Origin: Rhodococcus sp. 1163 | GTDB taxonomy: Bacteria; Actinomycetota; Actinomycetes; Mycobacteriales; Mycobacteriaceae | Direction of reading: 5' to 3' | Length of the DNA stretch: 64,000 bases | NCBI RefSeq assembly: GCF_002091985.1 | Contig: NZ_MKKX01000037.1 | Location: forward strand, 1-64,000 | Part shown: piece after piece, positions 8,284 to 17,477 of the stretch | Position numbering within the stretch: position 1 is the stretch's first letter | Layout of the letters: each line of letters starts with the position of its first letter | Made by a program: the position numbers and the translations under genes | Notes under the pieces: model-generated | What the model was told of the DNA's origin: nothing | Database searches by the model: none | The model's input: only the letters and a program-made list of their open reading frames with translations

Positions 8284-10281
8284 ATGTCGAACTACATTGT
8301 CACCGGCGGTACGGGTTTCCTCGGGCAGAATCTGATCCCACTACTGCTCGAGCGCGACCCAGCGGCCGAGATTCACGTGTTGGTTCGCCAGAAGTCGATC
8401 GGGAAGCTCGAACGCCAGGTCGACATGCTCGCCGACAAGACCCGGATTCATCCGTTGATCGGCGATCTCACCGAACCCGATCTCGGATTGCGCACTGTCC
8501 CGGATGGCATCGACCATATCGTTCACCTGGGCGCCATCTACGACATGACCGCCGGTGACGAACAAGCATCGACCAACGTCGAGGGCACCCGTGCAGTGGT
8601 GGCACTTGCCGAGCGGACCGGTGCCCGGTTGCACCACATCTCCTCGATCGCCGTTGCCGGAGATTACGCGGGCACATTCACCGAAGACGACTTCGACAAA
8701 GGACAGGGCTTCCCAACCCCGTACCACCGCACCAAGTTCCAATCCGAGAAGATCGTGCGCGAATCCTCGGTCGACTGGCGCGTCTATCGACCCTCGGTAG
8801 TGCTGGGGCACTCCGAAACCGGGGCGATCGACAAGATCGACGGCCCATACTTCTTCTTCCCCCTCTTCGCCGCGTTGGCCACACTGCCTACTGCGCTTCC
8901 CATCACGGTTCCGAAGATCGGGGCCACCAATCTGGTGCCGGTGGACTACGTCGCCGCTGCGATTGTGGAGTTGATCCACCGAGGCGAGGACGATCAGCGA
9001 GTGTTCCACCTGGTCAACACGCAAGCACAGTCGATGCACGAGGTGTATCGCGCATTCTCCGAGGCCGCAGGTTCGAAAGCGAAGGTCATCGACATTCCCG
9101 GCGCCGTTGCTGCCGCCGTCGTAGCACCGAAGACCGACATCGTCCGCACCGGCCGCAACACTCTCCTGGGCAGATTCGGCATACCGCCGGTAGTGCTCGA
9201 ACATCTCACCTTGCCGACGACCTTCGACTCGGCAGCGACCCGGAAAGCACTGTCGGGCAGCGGAATCACCCCACCACCGCTGGCGACCTACGCAGACCGC
9301 CTGTGGCAGCACTGGCGCGCGCACCTGGACCCGAACCGCGCACGGCGCGACGATCCTCGCGGCCCTCTCTTCGGACGACACGTCATCATCACCGGCGGAT
9401 CCTCCGGCATCGGAAAAGCGAGTGCCGAAGCTGCAGCACGCAAAGGTGCCACCGTCATTCTGCTTGCCCGCGGTACCGAACAACTCGACTCCGTCGTGGC
9501 GAACATCCGCGCACACGGTGGTGATGCCTTCGGGTACACCTGCGACATCACGGACACCGAGTCGGTCGAGCAGACCGTGAAAACTATTCTGAGCGAACAT
9601 GATCACGTGGACATGCTGGTCAACAACGCCGGCCGGTCCATCCGTCGATCGTTGTACCGCTCCACCGATCGACTGCACGACTTCGAGCGCACCATGGCCG
9701 TCAACTACTTCGGTGCTGTTCGCCTCGTCCTGGCACTGCTTCCGCACATGCGTGAACGTCGCTTCGGTCACATCGTCAACGTCAGCAGCGAAGCAGTGCT
9801 CGCTCACGCTCCCCGATTCTCCGGCTATGTAGCCAGCAAGGCCGCACTCGACGGTTTCGCCGACGTCGCCGCAGCCGAGACTCTTTCCGACGGAATAACA
9901 TTCACCACGATCCACATGCCGCTGGTGGCCACCCCGATGATCACCCCGACAGGCCCCAGCAATGCCGGCCCGGTGGTGTCACCGGAGAAGGCCGGGGCGA
10001 TGGTGATTCGGGCGCTCATCCGGAGGCCGAAGCGCATCGACACCCCACTGGGCACTCTCGGTCAGGTCGGCAGCATCTTCACGCCGAATATCAAGGACCG
10101 CACGATGCATCAGTTCTACCGTCGCTTCCCGGAGTCCGCTGCGTCCAAGGGCGAGGTTGCACCTACACAGCCCGCACTCGTTCCACCGGCGGCGCCACCA
10201 CACGACCCGTCGCGTCCGGGAGCACGAGTTGCCAAGTTGGCGCGTCGAATCGGCCGGTTGGTGCCGGGCGTCTACTGGTGA
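8284..10281 (+). CDS. acrA1: Bifunctional fatty acyl-CoA reductase AcrA1 (two fused SDR domains)
   Basis: This 665-residue protein fuses two short-chain dehydrogenase domains. The N-terminal extended SDR has TGGTGFLG at 7-14 and a YHRTK catalytic pair (Tyr147, Lys151). The C-terminal classical SDR has TGGSSGIG near 370, NNAG near 450 and YVASK (Tyr515, Lys519). This architecture and the closing VPGVYW match mycobacterial AcrA1 (Rv3391), an NADPH-dependent reductase of long acyl-CoA to aldehyde or alcohol, linked to wax-ester and storage-lipid metabolism. I chose ATG 8284 (MSNYIVTGG) over the in-frame TTG at 8275, because the latter lies inside the palindrome. Control by the palindrome immediately upstream is likely. 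The 3' end overlaps the convergent hypothetical gene by 10 bp. Confidence 0.9.
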   Translation: MSNYIVTGGTGFLGQNLIPLLLERDPAAEIHVLVRQKSIGKLERQVDMLADKTRIHPLIGDLTEPDLGLRTVPDGIDHIVHLGAIYDMTAGDEQASTNVEGTRAVVALAERTGARLHHISSIAVAGDYAGTFTEDDFDKGQGFPTPYHRTKFQSEKIVRESSVDWRVYRPSVVLGHSETGAIDKIDGPYFFFPLFAALATLPTALPITVPKIGATNLVPVDYVAAAIVELIHRGEDDQRVFHLVNTQAQSMHEVYRAFSEAAGSKAKVIDIPGAVAAAVVAPKTDIVRTGRNTLLGRFGIPPVVLEHLTLPTTFDSAATRKALSGSGITPPPLATYADRLWQHWRAHLDPNRARRDDPRGPLFGRHVIITGGSSGIGKASAEAAARKGATVILLARGTEQLDSVVANIRAHGGDAFGYTCDITDTESVEQTVKTILSEHDHVDMLVNNAGRSIRRSLYRSTDRLHDFERTMAVNYFGAVRLVLALLPHMRERRFGHIVNVSSEAVLAHAPRFSGYVASKAALDGFADVAAAETLSDGITFTTIHMPLVATPMITPTGPSNAGPVVSPEKAGAMVIRALIRRPKRIDTPLGTLGQVGSIFTPNIKDRTMHQFYRRFPESAASKGEVAPTQPALVPPAAPPHDPSRPGARVAKLARRIGRLVPGVYW

Positions 10282-10793
10282 CGCCTGGCTCTACCCACAC
10301 CTGCGATTGCTCGACCGAACCCCCCGACGAGGTACGCGAGAGTTCCCAGTGCGAGCACCCACTTGGTAACGCTGACCGCCGTCGTGGCGCGAACCACCGA
10401 ATCGGTGATCTGTTCGCGGTGATCGAGCAGATACAGACCCGCGATGTTCTCGACGTAGTCACCCGCCGCGGACAGAATCGGAGCTACGGCCAGCACCTTC
10501 GCCGTGGCCGGTGCCAGCTCGGTGAGTTCGCCCAGACGCGAAGCCCCGGCACGCAAAGCCATCGCGTAGATCACCGGATGAACGAAATCGGGGTAGTAGT
10601 GACTCCGAAATCGAGCGGTGGCGGCTGCATCCATGCTGTCGAGAATCTGCCGGTATCGGAGTGCCGACCACGATGTCTGAATCTGTAGAACCCGAGGGCC
10701 TGCCGGCCCCAACAGACGCACGATATTGGCTTGAGAGACAGCGAACATCATCGTCCAAGCGATGAGTGGACGATCCTGCGCCGAAAGTGCCAT
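10272..10793 (-). CDS. Conserved hypothetical protein with hydrophobic C-terminal segments
   Basis: I do not recognise a named family. The 173-residue product has a mixed N-terminal half (RFRSHYYPDFVHPVIYAMALRAG) and two hydrophobic stretches. One lies near 110-125 around VAPILSAAGDYVENIAG; a stronger one near 145-165 (KWVLALGTLAYLVGGFG) could anchor it in the membrane. A basic tail follows. I prefer ATG at 10793 (MALSAQDRP) to TTG at 10799; neither has a strong ribosome site. It overlaps acrA1 convergently by 10 bp and lies 23 bp downstream of the same-strand hydrolase, so it may be the last gene of the imuA'-imuB-hydrolase unit. Confidence 0.65.
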   Translation of the reverse strand: MALSAQDRPLIAWTMMFAVSQANIVRLLGPAGPRVLQIQTSWSALRYRQILDSMDAAATARFRSHYYPDFVHPVIYAMALRAGASRLGELTELAPATAKVLAVAPILSAAGDYVENIAGLYLLDHREQITDSVVRATTAVSVTKWVLALGTLAYLVGGFGRAIAGVGRARRHQ

Positions 10794-10816
10794 CTGCAAA
10801 TACTAGAGCTTGGGAA

Positions 10817-11575
10817 TCAGATTCGATCACGCATCAGGAATGGGAGCACGACGCTTTCGAATGACTGGTAGTCGTCACGATGGATGCTGTGACCGGTATC
10901 GAATGCCACAACCCGACACGAGCGGATCTCACCGGAGAGCATGGCGAGCCTTTCCGGATCGACCATCCCGCCCAGGCCACCGCGGAGCACGAGGGTCGAG
11001 GCAGTGATGTCCGGCAGCCGAGACCACCACTGAGCATTGGGTCGGCGAAACTGAGCAAGAGCAGGTTTGGTCATCGACCGATCGAATGCGAAGACAGCGC
11101 GTGGATGCCTGATGATGCTCGAGCCTGCGTGCCAGAGTTCGGTGATGGTGGGCAGACGGCCGGTGAGCGACGGTGGCGCATCTCCCTGCCGAATCGGAAT
11201 AGGCATCTCCTCGACTACGAGGGACCGAACCGATGTGGGGCGCTGCTGCGCCACCACCGACACTGCATATGCGCCCAACGAATGCCCGACCAGATCTACC
11301 TGCGACAGCCCGAGATGGTCGAGCACCGCCGCCACGTCGCCTCCGAAAGCGTCGAACGAGTAGTCGTCGGCGTGTGCACTGCGTCCGTGTCCGCGCAGAT
11401 CGACCGTGACTACCCGACGACCCACGTCGGTGAGTGCGCCGGCGAAACGGTCCCAGGTGCTGCTGTCACCGCCCATGCCGTGCACCAACACGGTAGGAAC
11501 AGGATCGGCTCCACCGAAATCTCGGTAGGCGATGTCGACGCCGGCCACATCGAGTAATTCCACGTCGATACTCAC
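10817..11575 (-). CDS. Alpha/beta-hydrolase fold enzyme
   Basis: This 252-residue soluble hydrolase shows the oxyanion-hole HGMGGD near residue 35, the DLRGHGRS segment near 65, the nucleophile elbow GHSLGA near 105 (Ser between Gly residues) and the late catalytic His in FDTGHSIH near 235. An acid residue is expected around GGMVDPER. Substrate specificity is unknown. The upstream frame is open to 11839 and overlaps imuB, but the conserved fold begins only after GTG 11575, so I start there. GTG 11575 lies 31 bp after the imuB stop with GGGA just upstream. An ATG at 11638, overlapping the imuB end, is an alternative. Position downstream of imuB suggests co-transcription with the SOS unit, which would be unusual for a hydrolase. 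Confidence 0.85.
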   Translation of the reverse strand: MSIDVELLDVAGVDIAYRDFGGADPVPTVLVHGMGGDSSTWDRFAGALTDVGRRVVTVDLRGHGRSAHADDYSFDAFGGDVAAVLDHLGLSQVDLVGHSLGAYAVSVVAQQRPTSVRSLVVEEMPIPIRQGDAPPSLTGRLPTITELWHAGSSIIRHPRAVFAFDRSMTKPALAQFRRPNAQWWSRLPDITASTLVLRGGLGGMVDPERLAMLSGEIRSCRVVAFDTGHSIHRDDYQSFESVVLPFLMRDRI

Positions 11576-11606
11576 AGTCCCGAGAGTAGCCGCGCTCACT
11601 TCTACC

Positions 11607-13160
11607 TCATTCGTAGATGCCTTCGACTCGCCAAACATCGTTCTCGTACACCAACAGCAGAGCGCGGTTCTCCTCGAGAAGCACCTGCACACGCGCACCT
11701 CGCGCACCCACGACCGGATCCCACCAACGCTCGTCGAGGGACCACGGGCCGGCCCACCCGTGCAGGGTCCACTTCTTGCTACCCCACCGAAGCCCCACGG
11801 GTGCCGTGTCGAAACCACCTCGATCGGTGACGTGTACACCGTTGCCGCCGTCGTTTTCCAGAGCGACCTCCGGGCGTGTCTGCATCACTGCCGCAGGAGC
11901 CGGATGTGGCAACCTGCCCGGCCACGGGGCAGCGGGGTCCAGCAGAGGGACCAGCTCATCACCGAGCGAACGAAGCGTCACTTGCTCCACCGGCCCACGT
12001 CCGCCGCTGAGTACCCCGACCTTGACCGCATCACCACCGAGGAGACCTTGCACTCGTACCAGCGCCCGCCGAGCACGCTCGTCCTCGTCACCGACACTTC
12101 CCCACAAGCCCAACTGCAGCTCACCTGCCGCAACGACCTCTACCGGTTCGAGCCTCAGAAGAATGATTCCTGCCGTGGGCCGACTCTCGCTGCGCCCGGT
12201 GAGCCACCCGTCCAATTGCCACCGCACCCGATCTGCTGTTCCCTCCGGAGTCAGCGGCTCGGCGCACCGCCAGATACGTGAGAGATTCTCACCGTTTCCG
12301 GTGGAAGCATGAACGAGGAGGCGGGTGCATGCCACGGCCGCCGCGGCAAGCGTGCGGTGCAGCTTCTCGGCCATACCTCGGCCGGCGAACGCAGCGGCGT
12401 CGACGCGATCGATGGGCGGGTCGCAGCGGTGTTCCACGTTCAGATCGGGTGGCAGCGCACGCGCCGACGGTGGACGCTCCGGCTCACCTCGCGCACTGCG
12501 GTGAGCGAGAACCGCATCGGACCCGAACCGGGATGCCACCTCCCCTGGCATGAGCGCCGCGAAATCGCCGATAGTTCGTAAACCCAAGCGACGCAACAGG
12601 TCTATCAGCTCTCCACGGTCCGCGGCGGCAAGACTCGGCTCCGCTGCCAGCTCGGCAACCGGGAGTGGAGAGAGAAAATTCGCAGCACCGCCCCGCGGGA
12701 CGACTGCCGCATGACGAGCTGCAATGACGGCCGTCGTCAACTCGTCGGCGATTCCGATCTGGCATTCCACCCCCGCACCCGAAGCCTGATCGATCAATCT
12801 TTCGGCAGCCTTGTGCTCCGATCCGAAGTATCGACTCACCCCACGCGCACTCAGTATCAACAACCCCGGACGCAACACCTCCACACCTGGCGCGACAGCA
12901 TCGATGGCCGCTGCGACCGGTTCGAACAAGCGCCCATCCCTATCCGAATCTGCCGTCGCCACATACACATCCGGACATCGCGCCTGCGCTTCACGACGAC
13001 GTAAGCCTCGGCGGACCCCTGCCGCTCGTGCCGGTGCCGAGCATGCAATCACCCGATTGGCCGAGGTGACCACCACAGGATGAGTCGCCGGCAGATCGGC
13101 CACCGCCGCAGCTGCGACAGCAGGCCAATCCGGACACCACAGCGCTACGACGCGGCTCAT
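11607..13160 (-). CDS. imuB: Mutasome protein ImuB (catalytically degenerate Y-family polymerase)
   Basis: This 517-residue protein has a Y-family polymerase fold. It begins [16 protein letters not shown] where active family members carry the catalytic acidic DxD-like motif; ImuB proteins lack the acidic triad and act as an adaptor. In mycobacteria ImuB binds the beta clamp and bridges ImuA' and DnaE2. A helix-hairpin-like region ([11 protein letters not shown]) lies near 200-215, and the C-terminal part is typical of the family. The start ATG 13160 overlaps the imuA' stop by 4 bp (ATGA), so translation is coupled. The longer upstream frame lies inside imuA' and is not used. SOS control comes through the LexA box ahead of imuA'. 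Confidence 0.93.
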   Translation of the reverse strand: MSRVVALWCPDWPAVAAAAVADLPATHPVVVTSANRVIACSAPARAAGVRRGLRRREAQARCPDVYVATADSDRDGRLFEPVAAAIDAVAPGVEVLRPGLLILSARGVSRYFGSEHKAAERLIDQASGAGVECQIGIADELTTAVIAARHAAVVPRGGAANFLSPLPVAELAAEPSLAAADRGELIDLLRRLGLRTIGDFAALMPGEVASRFGSDAVLAHRSARGEPERPPSARALPPDLNVEHRCDPPIDRVDAAAFAGRGMAEKLHRTLAAAAVACTRLLVHASTGNGENLSRIWRCAEPLTPEGTADRVRWQLDGWLTGRSESRPTAGIILLRLEPVEVVAAGELQLGLWGSVGDEDERARRALVRVQGLLGGDAVKVGVLSGGRGPVEQVTLRSLGDELVPLLDPAAPWPGRLPHPAPAAVMQTRPEVALENDGGNGVHVTDRGGFDTAPVGLRWGSKKWTLHGWAGPWSLDERWWDPVVGARGARVQVLLEENRALLLVYENDVWRVEGIYE

Positions 13161-14038
13161 GCCAGAACCGCAAGATCCGTCTCGGCACTTACGTTGCCTG
13201 TCGTACTGTCGACCTGCGCTGCGACCGACCATTCGATACGGCCGCGCTCGAGACGAAGATCGAAACACGTACTACGCGGCCGCATCGCTTTGCCCTGCGC
13301 ACGTACCTCCAACTGCAGATTCCGTAAACGCCCACGCCCCGAGCGAACTCCGGTGCCGAATCCGTTGTAGCTGCGTACCTCCGCATCCAGACGTAACTCC
13401 ACGCCGTCCCAGTGGCCGTCGGTAACCAGAAGCGCCGCCCCTTTGCTGCGCGCCCGTGCGACAACTGCACGCGCACGCGAGGGAGGCACCGAACGACCGC
13501 CGAGACCGAGCACGACGAGATCGAGCCCGTCCAACAGAATTGCCGCTACCTCGACCGGGTCCTCCCCCGGATCGGGTACGACGGCCAATCTCCGTAGTTC
13601 TGCGCCCATCTCGACAGCGGCGAGCAAACCGAACCGCGGTTGCCCCACCACTGCGACATGCCCACCCGACGCGGTGACCGCAGCCACCAAGCCGAGCAGC
13701 AGCGAACCTGCACCCGATACCGCTGCGACGGACCCGCGAGCCAAGCCTCCGTACGGGAGCATGGCGGCCAGTGCGGGAGGGACCGCCAGTACCGCTTTGC
13801 TTCGCACAGGATCAACCGCCCGCGGGACAGATGATGCCGGCTCGACACGGGGCCGGATGACGGGTTCGATGGGCTGCCGGACGGAGCGGGTCTCACCACG
13901 TGCCGGAACCGATGCCATGCGTCGCCTCAGATGCTCGACGCGTTCGGACAACGTCATCTCCGACAAGGACGCTTCGGACTGTGACACCTCGAATGAGGAG
14001 TCAGTAGTACTCATGGAAGCACCGGCAGAAAAAGTCAT
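13157..14038 (-). CDS. imuA': Mutasome accessory protein ImuA'
   Basis: This 293-residue RecA-fold-like protein has the order and content of the actinobacterial ImuA' family (Rv3395c type), an essential partner of ImuB and DnaE2 in damage-induced mutagenesis. The core runs from [16 protein letters not shown] near residue 95. The Walker A-like loop is degenerate (SGAGSLLLG), so ATP hydrolysis is doubtful. A 90-residue hydrophilic, poorly conserved N terminus precedes it. I start at ATG 14038 because GGGGAG sits 5-6 bases upstream; GTG 14044 would leave no spacing. The LexA box lies 73 bp upstream. The stop overlaps the imuB start by 4 bp. Confidence 0.88.
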   Translation of the reverse strand: MTFSAGASMSTTDSSFEVSQSEASLSEMTLSERVEHLRRRMASVPARGETRSVRQPIEPVIRPRVEPASSVPRAVDPVRSKAVLAVPPALAAMLPYGGLARGSVAAVSGAGSLLLGLVAAVTASGGHVAVVGQPRFGLLAAVEMGAELRRLAVVPDPGEDPVEVAAILLDGLDLVVLGLGGRSVPPSRARAVVARARSKGAALLVTDGHWDGVELRLDAEVRSYNGFGTGVRSGRGRLRNLQLEVRAQGKAMRPRSTCFDLRLERGRIEWSVAAQVDSTTGNVSAETDLAVLA

Positions 14039-14110
14039 GCGCACTCCCCGAAAATTGGCGAAAAAAGTACACTCGAACCAGCTCTCGGGGCAGCGGGGAA
14101 GTCTTACCCT

Positions 14111-14126
14111 TCGAACACATTTTCGA
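14111..14126. promoter_or_regulatory. LexA (SOS) box upstream of imuA'-imuB
   Basis: The sequence TCGAAC-ACAT-TTTCGA differs at one position from the consensus TCGAAC-N4-GTTCGA. It lies 73 bp upstream of the imuA' start and 123 bp from the divergent kinase gene. With the dnaE2 box it puts all mutasome parts under SOS control. Confidence 0.8.
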
Positions 14127-14248
14127 ATTCCTATCCAGTAAAGCCGCTGCGGCGATCCACGTCAAGACGGAAACGAAAGCCCAGGTGGAGGGTCGCCAAC
14201 GGACTACCGACAGCGCTGTCGGCACGGACGTCGATAGTCAACTAACCT

Positions 14249-15472
14249 GTGATCGTGACCGAGAAGCAGCGCACCGTCAGGGTCGTCGGACCCGACTTCC
14301 TACTCGCAGGCAGGTACCGACTCGCGTACAAGCTGGGTGGGGGCGGAATGGGCGCGGTCTGGCTCGCTCAGGACACGCTGCTCGACCGGAAAGTGGCCGT
14401 CAAACAGGTCACGTCCACTGCTCGCCTCAGCGAGCGCGCCGCACGCGAAGTGCGCAATCGAGCCATGCGTGAAGGCAGAATCGCAGCGCGACTGTCGAGC
14501 TTGCACGCCATCTCCATGCACGACGTCGCGATCGAAGATGGCGAGCCCTGGCTCGTGATGGAATACATGCCGTCGAGGAGCCTCGCGCAGGCACTCAACA
14601 CCGCCGAAACACTGCCACCGTACGAAGTTGCGCAGATCGGCGCTCAGGTCGCCGACGCACTCACCGAAGCGCATGAGGCCGGTATCGTCCATCGCGACAT
14701 CAAGCCGGGCAACATCCTGATCGCCGACCGCGGACGCACCCTCGGTGTCGTCAAGATCAGCGACTTCGGTATCTCGCGCGCCAAAGGTGATGTCGAAGAG
14801 TCGGATTCGAGTGTCATCACCGGAACTCCGGCCTATTTCGCTCCAGAAGTGGCCCGGGGACAGGATCCCACCGAAGCAAGTGACGTCTTCTCTCTCGGGG
14901 CGACGCTCTATACCGCGATCGAAGGCAAGCCGCCGTTCGACATCGACCAGGACTCCATTGCACTGCTGCATCGTGTGGCCAAGGGACAGATAATTCCACC
15001 CACTCGATGCGGTGACCTGACCGAGCCACTACTGCACATGCTCGAACCCGATCCTGCTCGCAGACCGACCATGGCTCAGGCACGCGACGAGATCATCCGA
15101 CATGCGATCAGCGGCCGGGCAAACATCGCCGGGCTACGTGGAGTCCCGGTGACCTCGGCCGGCGGGGTCGTTCCGGCCTGGGCTCATCGCTCCACCCCGG
15201 TATCGGAATCGCGGCGCCCTTCGCGAGAATTCGGAAACACGATCGCCGGCCTGCCTGCCGTTCGTTTCAGCGATCAAACCGATGCTCAGACACCGACGCC
15301 GTACGCTCCACCACCATTCGATCCGCCGCGGAAGAAGAACCCACTCGAGGTGGTACTCGATCGCATCGACGACATAGTCGACGACCGGATCGACGTCCCG
15401 CCCGAGGCCGTCCTTGCTGCGTTGATCGTCACCGTGGGACTCGTGATCATACTGATCATCGCCCTACTCTGA
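14249..15472 (+). CDS. Membrane-anchored Ser/Thr protein kinase (PknB class)
   Basis: This 407-residue Hanks-type kinase has a glycine-rich loop GGGGMGAVW near 27-35, the ATP-anchoring Lys52 (VAVKQV), the catalytic loop HRDIKPGN with Asp150, the DFG motif near 173 and the APE-type motif near 200. After the kinase domain (to about 285) comes a ~95-residue Pro-rich juxtamembrane linker, then one TM helix at the extreme C terminus (VLAALIVTVGLVIILIIALL region). There is essentially no extracellular sensor domain, so the signal must come from the membrane or partner proteins. GTG 14249 starts the gene; GTG 14255 is an alternative. It is divergent from imuA'. The adjacent PspC-type two-component operon ends 8 bp beyond it on the opposite strand. 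Confidence 0.93.
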   Translation: MIVTEKQRTVRVVGPDFLLAGRYRLAYKLGGGGMGAVWLAQDTLLDRKVAVKQVTSTARLSERAAREVRNRAMREGRIAARLSSLHAISMHDVAIEDGEPWLVMEYMPSRSLAQALNTAETLPPYEVAQIGAQVADALTEAHEAGIVHRDIKPGNILIADRGRTLGVVKISDFGISRAKGDVEESDSSVITGTPAYFAPEVARGQDPTEASDVFSLGATLYTAIEGKPPFDIDQDSIALLHRVAKGQIIPPTRCGDLTEPLLHMLEPDPARRPTMAQARDEIIRHAISGRANIAGLRGVPVTSAGGVVPAWAHRSTPVSESRRPSREFGNTIAGLPAVRFSDQTDAQTPTPYAPPPFDPPRKKNPLEVVLDRIDDIVDDRIDVPPEAVLAALIVTVGLVIILIIALL

Positions 15473-15480
15473 AAAAATGA

Positions 15481-16128
15481 TCAATCGATACGTCGCTTGT
15501 GAGCCCACCTGGTCAACGCGTTGCGATTGGACTGCTGGGTCTTACGCAGCACGTTCGAGGCATGGGTCTCGACGGTCTTCACCGAGATGAACAGGTCCTC
15601 GGCGATCTCACGGTAGGTATAACCACGCGCCAGCAGACGCAGAACCTCGAGCTCACGAGGGGTGAGTGAATCGAGTTCGGGATCGAGTGGCGGTTCCGGG
15701 GCATTCGACTTCCCAGTGAACGAGTCGAGCACGAAGCCTGCAAGACGCGGGGAGAACACGGCATCTCCACCGGCAACGCGTCGTACGCCGTCGGCGAGTT
15801 CGGACCCCGAGATCGTTTTCGTGACGTACCCCCGCGCACCTGCACGGATGACGGCGATCACGTCTTCGGCCGCGTCGGAGACCGACAACGCCAGACAGAC
15901 GGGACCAGCGGTGATGCGTCCGAGAACGGCGACGCCGCCGCCATCCGGCATGTGGACGTCGAGCAGCACGACATCGGGCTTCGTCGACTCGATACCGGCG
16001 ACCGCGTCGGCCACCCCGCCCGCTTCACCGACGACCTCGATGTCACTTTCCCGACCCAGCTCGGTGCGAACTCCGGAACGAAACACTGCATGATCGTCGA
16101 CGAGAAAGACACGAAAGGTGTCGGTCAC
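15481..16128 (-). CDS. NarL/LuxR-family response regulator, EsrR/LiaR-like
   Basis: This 215-residue regulator has a receiver domain (VDDH near 10-13, phospho-acceptor Asp57 in LLDVHMPDG, Thr/Lys switch residues near 85-104) and a LuxR-type helix-turn-helix from about 150 (LTPRELEVLRLLARG, then KTVETHASNVLRK). GTG 16128 overlaps the kinase stop by 4 bp (GTGA), so the pair is translationally coupled. The upstream kinase carries a PspC domain and a PspC/LiaF-like protein is encoded nearby, as in the Corynebacterium EsrISR and Firmicute LiaFSR envelope-stress systems. The likely target is the TCAGGG-N4-CCCTGA palindrome found ahead of both the kinase and the PspC/LiaF-like gene. The assignment to Esr is by domain logic, not by alignment. 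Confidence 0.9.
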   Translation of the reverse strand: MTDTFRVFLVDDHAVFRSGVRTELGRESDIEVVGEAGGVADAVAGIESTKPDVVLLDVHMPDGGGVAVLGRITAGPVCLALSVSDAAEDVIAVIRAGARGYVTKTISGSELADGVRRVAGGDAVFSPRLAGFVLDSFTGKSNAPEPPLDPELDSLTPRELEVLRLLARGYTYREIAEDLFISVKTVETHASNVLRKTQQSNRNALTRWAHKRRID

Positions 16129-17423
16129 CTGGGCTGCTCCTGCGGTGTCGGTTGGCGTATCGGCTCGGTCCGGCCGTTCTTCGAAGAGTTTGTCGATGAG
16201 TGCTCGCGGGGCATGAGAATGCGGACTTCGGTTCCCTTCCCCACATTCGAGCGTATCGAGACTTCACCGCCGCGTCGCTCGATTCTTCCCCGAATCGATT
16301 TGGCCAGTCCCTGACGGTCCATCGTTACGAGGTTCTCGTCGAATCCGCTGCCGCGATCACGAACGAACACGGTAACCCGCTCGGGCTCGGTCTCGGCGAA
16401 CAAATCGATGTTGACTTCGCCCGAATGCTTCGCCGCATTGACCAGCGCCTCGCGAGTCGCGCCGAGCAGCGCAGTGAAATGCTCTCGGGGCAAACCGGAA
16501 TCGGAATCTTCGAGCGCCAGCTGCACATCGCCGACCGTAATGGGACGCACCGTGACACCGTACTGGTCCTCGACCTCACCCGAGATCGTCTTCAATGCCT
16601 CGGCGAGGCTCGTGTGGTCGGCGTCGCGATCTTCGAACAACCACTTGCGCAGTTCGCGCTCCTGCCCGCGTGCCAATCGCATGACTTCCTGCGGATGATC
16701 CGACTGTTTCTGTATCAGCGCCAGTGTCTGCAACACCGAGTCGTGCAGGTGAGAGGCGATTTCCTCGCGTTCGTCGTTGCGAATGCGAGCAGACCTTTCG
16801 GCGTTCAGCGCCCGCCACATCCGCAGCCAGACCGGAACCGTCAGCAGCGCGGCACCGACCAGAGTGACGATCACTGCCAGCAACGACGAACGCACCGAGG
16901 CCAGGTCGACGCGAGCCAATACGACGACACCGAGTCCGAGGACGATCAGCGTTGCACCGCCGACCACACGTGCCCAACTGAGTACCGTCGGCTTCTTCGG
17001 CATACCGAGAATAGAACGCGGTCCCTCGGAATCGAATTCGCGCCAGACCAACGCCGCGCCGACGACGACGACCACTATCGGGGCGAGGACCGCCGCAGCA
17101 GTTCCGTCGAGCAGCCACGCCAATCCGGCGGCCAACCCGAGCCCAATGGCGGCTAGTCCGAAAGCTCGCTGTCGTTCGTCGCTACTCGGACGATCCACGT
17201 CCGTTCCGACCGGGCTGAAAATCCACAGGAGGCCGTACGCGAGGATTCCCGCCCCCGCCATGATCGCCAGCAATGCAAATGCAACGCGGACTTTGAACAC
17301 GTCCACCCCGAGATGGTCTGCCACACCACCTGCGACTCCGCCCACAATGCGTCCACCGCCACGCCGATGGAACTTGGCGGGCTCGTAGCTTCCGACGGAA
17401 GCGGGCGGGTCGACAGGGTGCAC
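16125..17423 (-). CDS. PspC-domain sensor histidine kinase, EsrS/LiaS-like
   Basis: This 432-residue membrane kinase begins with a PspC domain (about 13-70, GGVAGGVADHLGVD then a TM helix). Four further TM helices follow to about 205, then a NarX-type catalytic core: phosphoacceptor His227 in SHLHDSVLQ, N-box REALVNAAKHS and G-box DRGSGF. The frame is open to ATG 17459, but I place the start at GTG 17423. A -10-like CAGGAT lies 6 bases before it, and the 16-bp palindrome at 17459-17474 is then centred at -43.5, exactly as at the partner gene; a start at 17459 would put the operator inside the coding region. It overlaps its response regulator by 4 bp. PspC domains usually sense or transmit membrane stress. 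Confidence 0.9.
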   Translation of the reverse strand: MHPVDPPASVGSYEPAKFHRRGGGRIVGGVAGGVADHLGVDVFKVRVAFALLAIMAGAGILAYGLLWIFSPVGTDVDRPSSDERQRAFGLAAIGLGLAAGLAWLLDGTAAAVLAPIVVVVVGAALVWREFDSEGPRSILGMPKKPTVLSWARVVGGATLIVLGLGVVVLARVDLASVRSSLLAVIVTLVGAALLTVPVWLRMWRALNAERSARIRNDEREEIASHLHDSVLQTLALIQKQSDHPQEVMRLARGQERELRKWLFEDRDADHTSLAEALKTISGEVEDQYGVTVRPITVGDVQLALEDSDSGLPREHFTALLGATREALVNAAKHSGEVNIDLFAETEPERVTVFVRDRGSGFDENLVTMDRQGLAKSIRGRIERRGGEVSIRSNVGKGTEVRILMPREHSSTNSSKNGRTEPIRQPTPQEQPR

Positions 17424-17429
17424 GATTCG

Positions 17430-17435
17430 ATCCTG
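17430..17435 (-). promoter_or_regulatory. Predicted -10 element of the sensor kinase operon (leaderless)
   Basis: On the minus strand CAGGAT ends 6 bases before GTG 17423. This fits a -10 hexamer for a transcript that begins at the start codon. The equivalent element at the PspC/LiaF-like gene is CACGAT, 7 bases before its ATG. Confidence 0.5.
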
Positions 17436-17458
17436 GCACGAATCGACCATCCCGCGCA

Positions 17459-17474
17459 TCAGGGTCTCCCCTGA
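17459..17474. promoter_or_regulatory. Palindromic operator TCAGGG-N4-CCCTGA (kinase side)
   Basis: Arms TCAGGG (17459-17464) and CCCTGA (17469-17474) are perfect inverted repeats with spacer TCTC. The centre lies 43.5 bp upstream of GTG 17423. An identical pair of arms stands at 18242-18257 at the same distance from its gene. It is the likely binding site of the NarL-type regulator encoded downstream. Confidence 0.7.
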
Positions 17475-17477
17475 TCT

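Noticed and set aside
8341-9915. 524-residue ORF antisense to acrA1
   Set aside because: It lies wholly opposite a strongly conserved gene, shows no domain and is explained by high-GC codon bias of acrA1.
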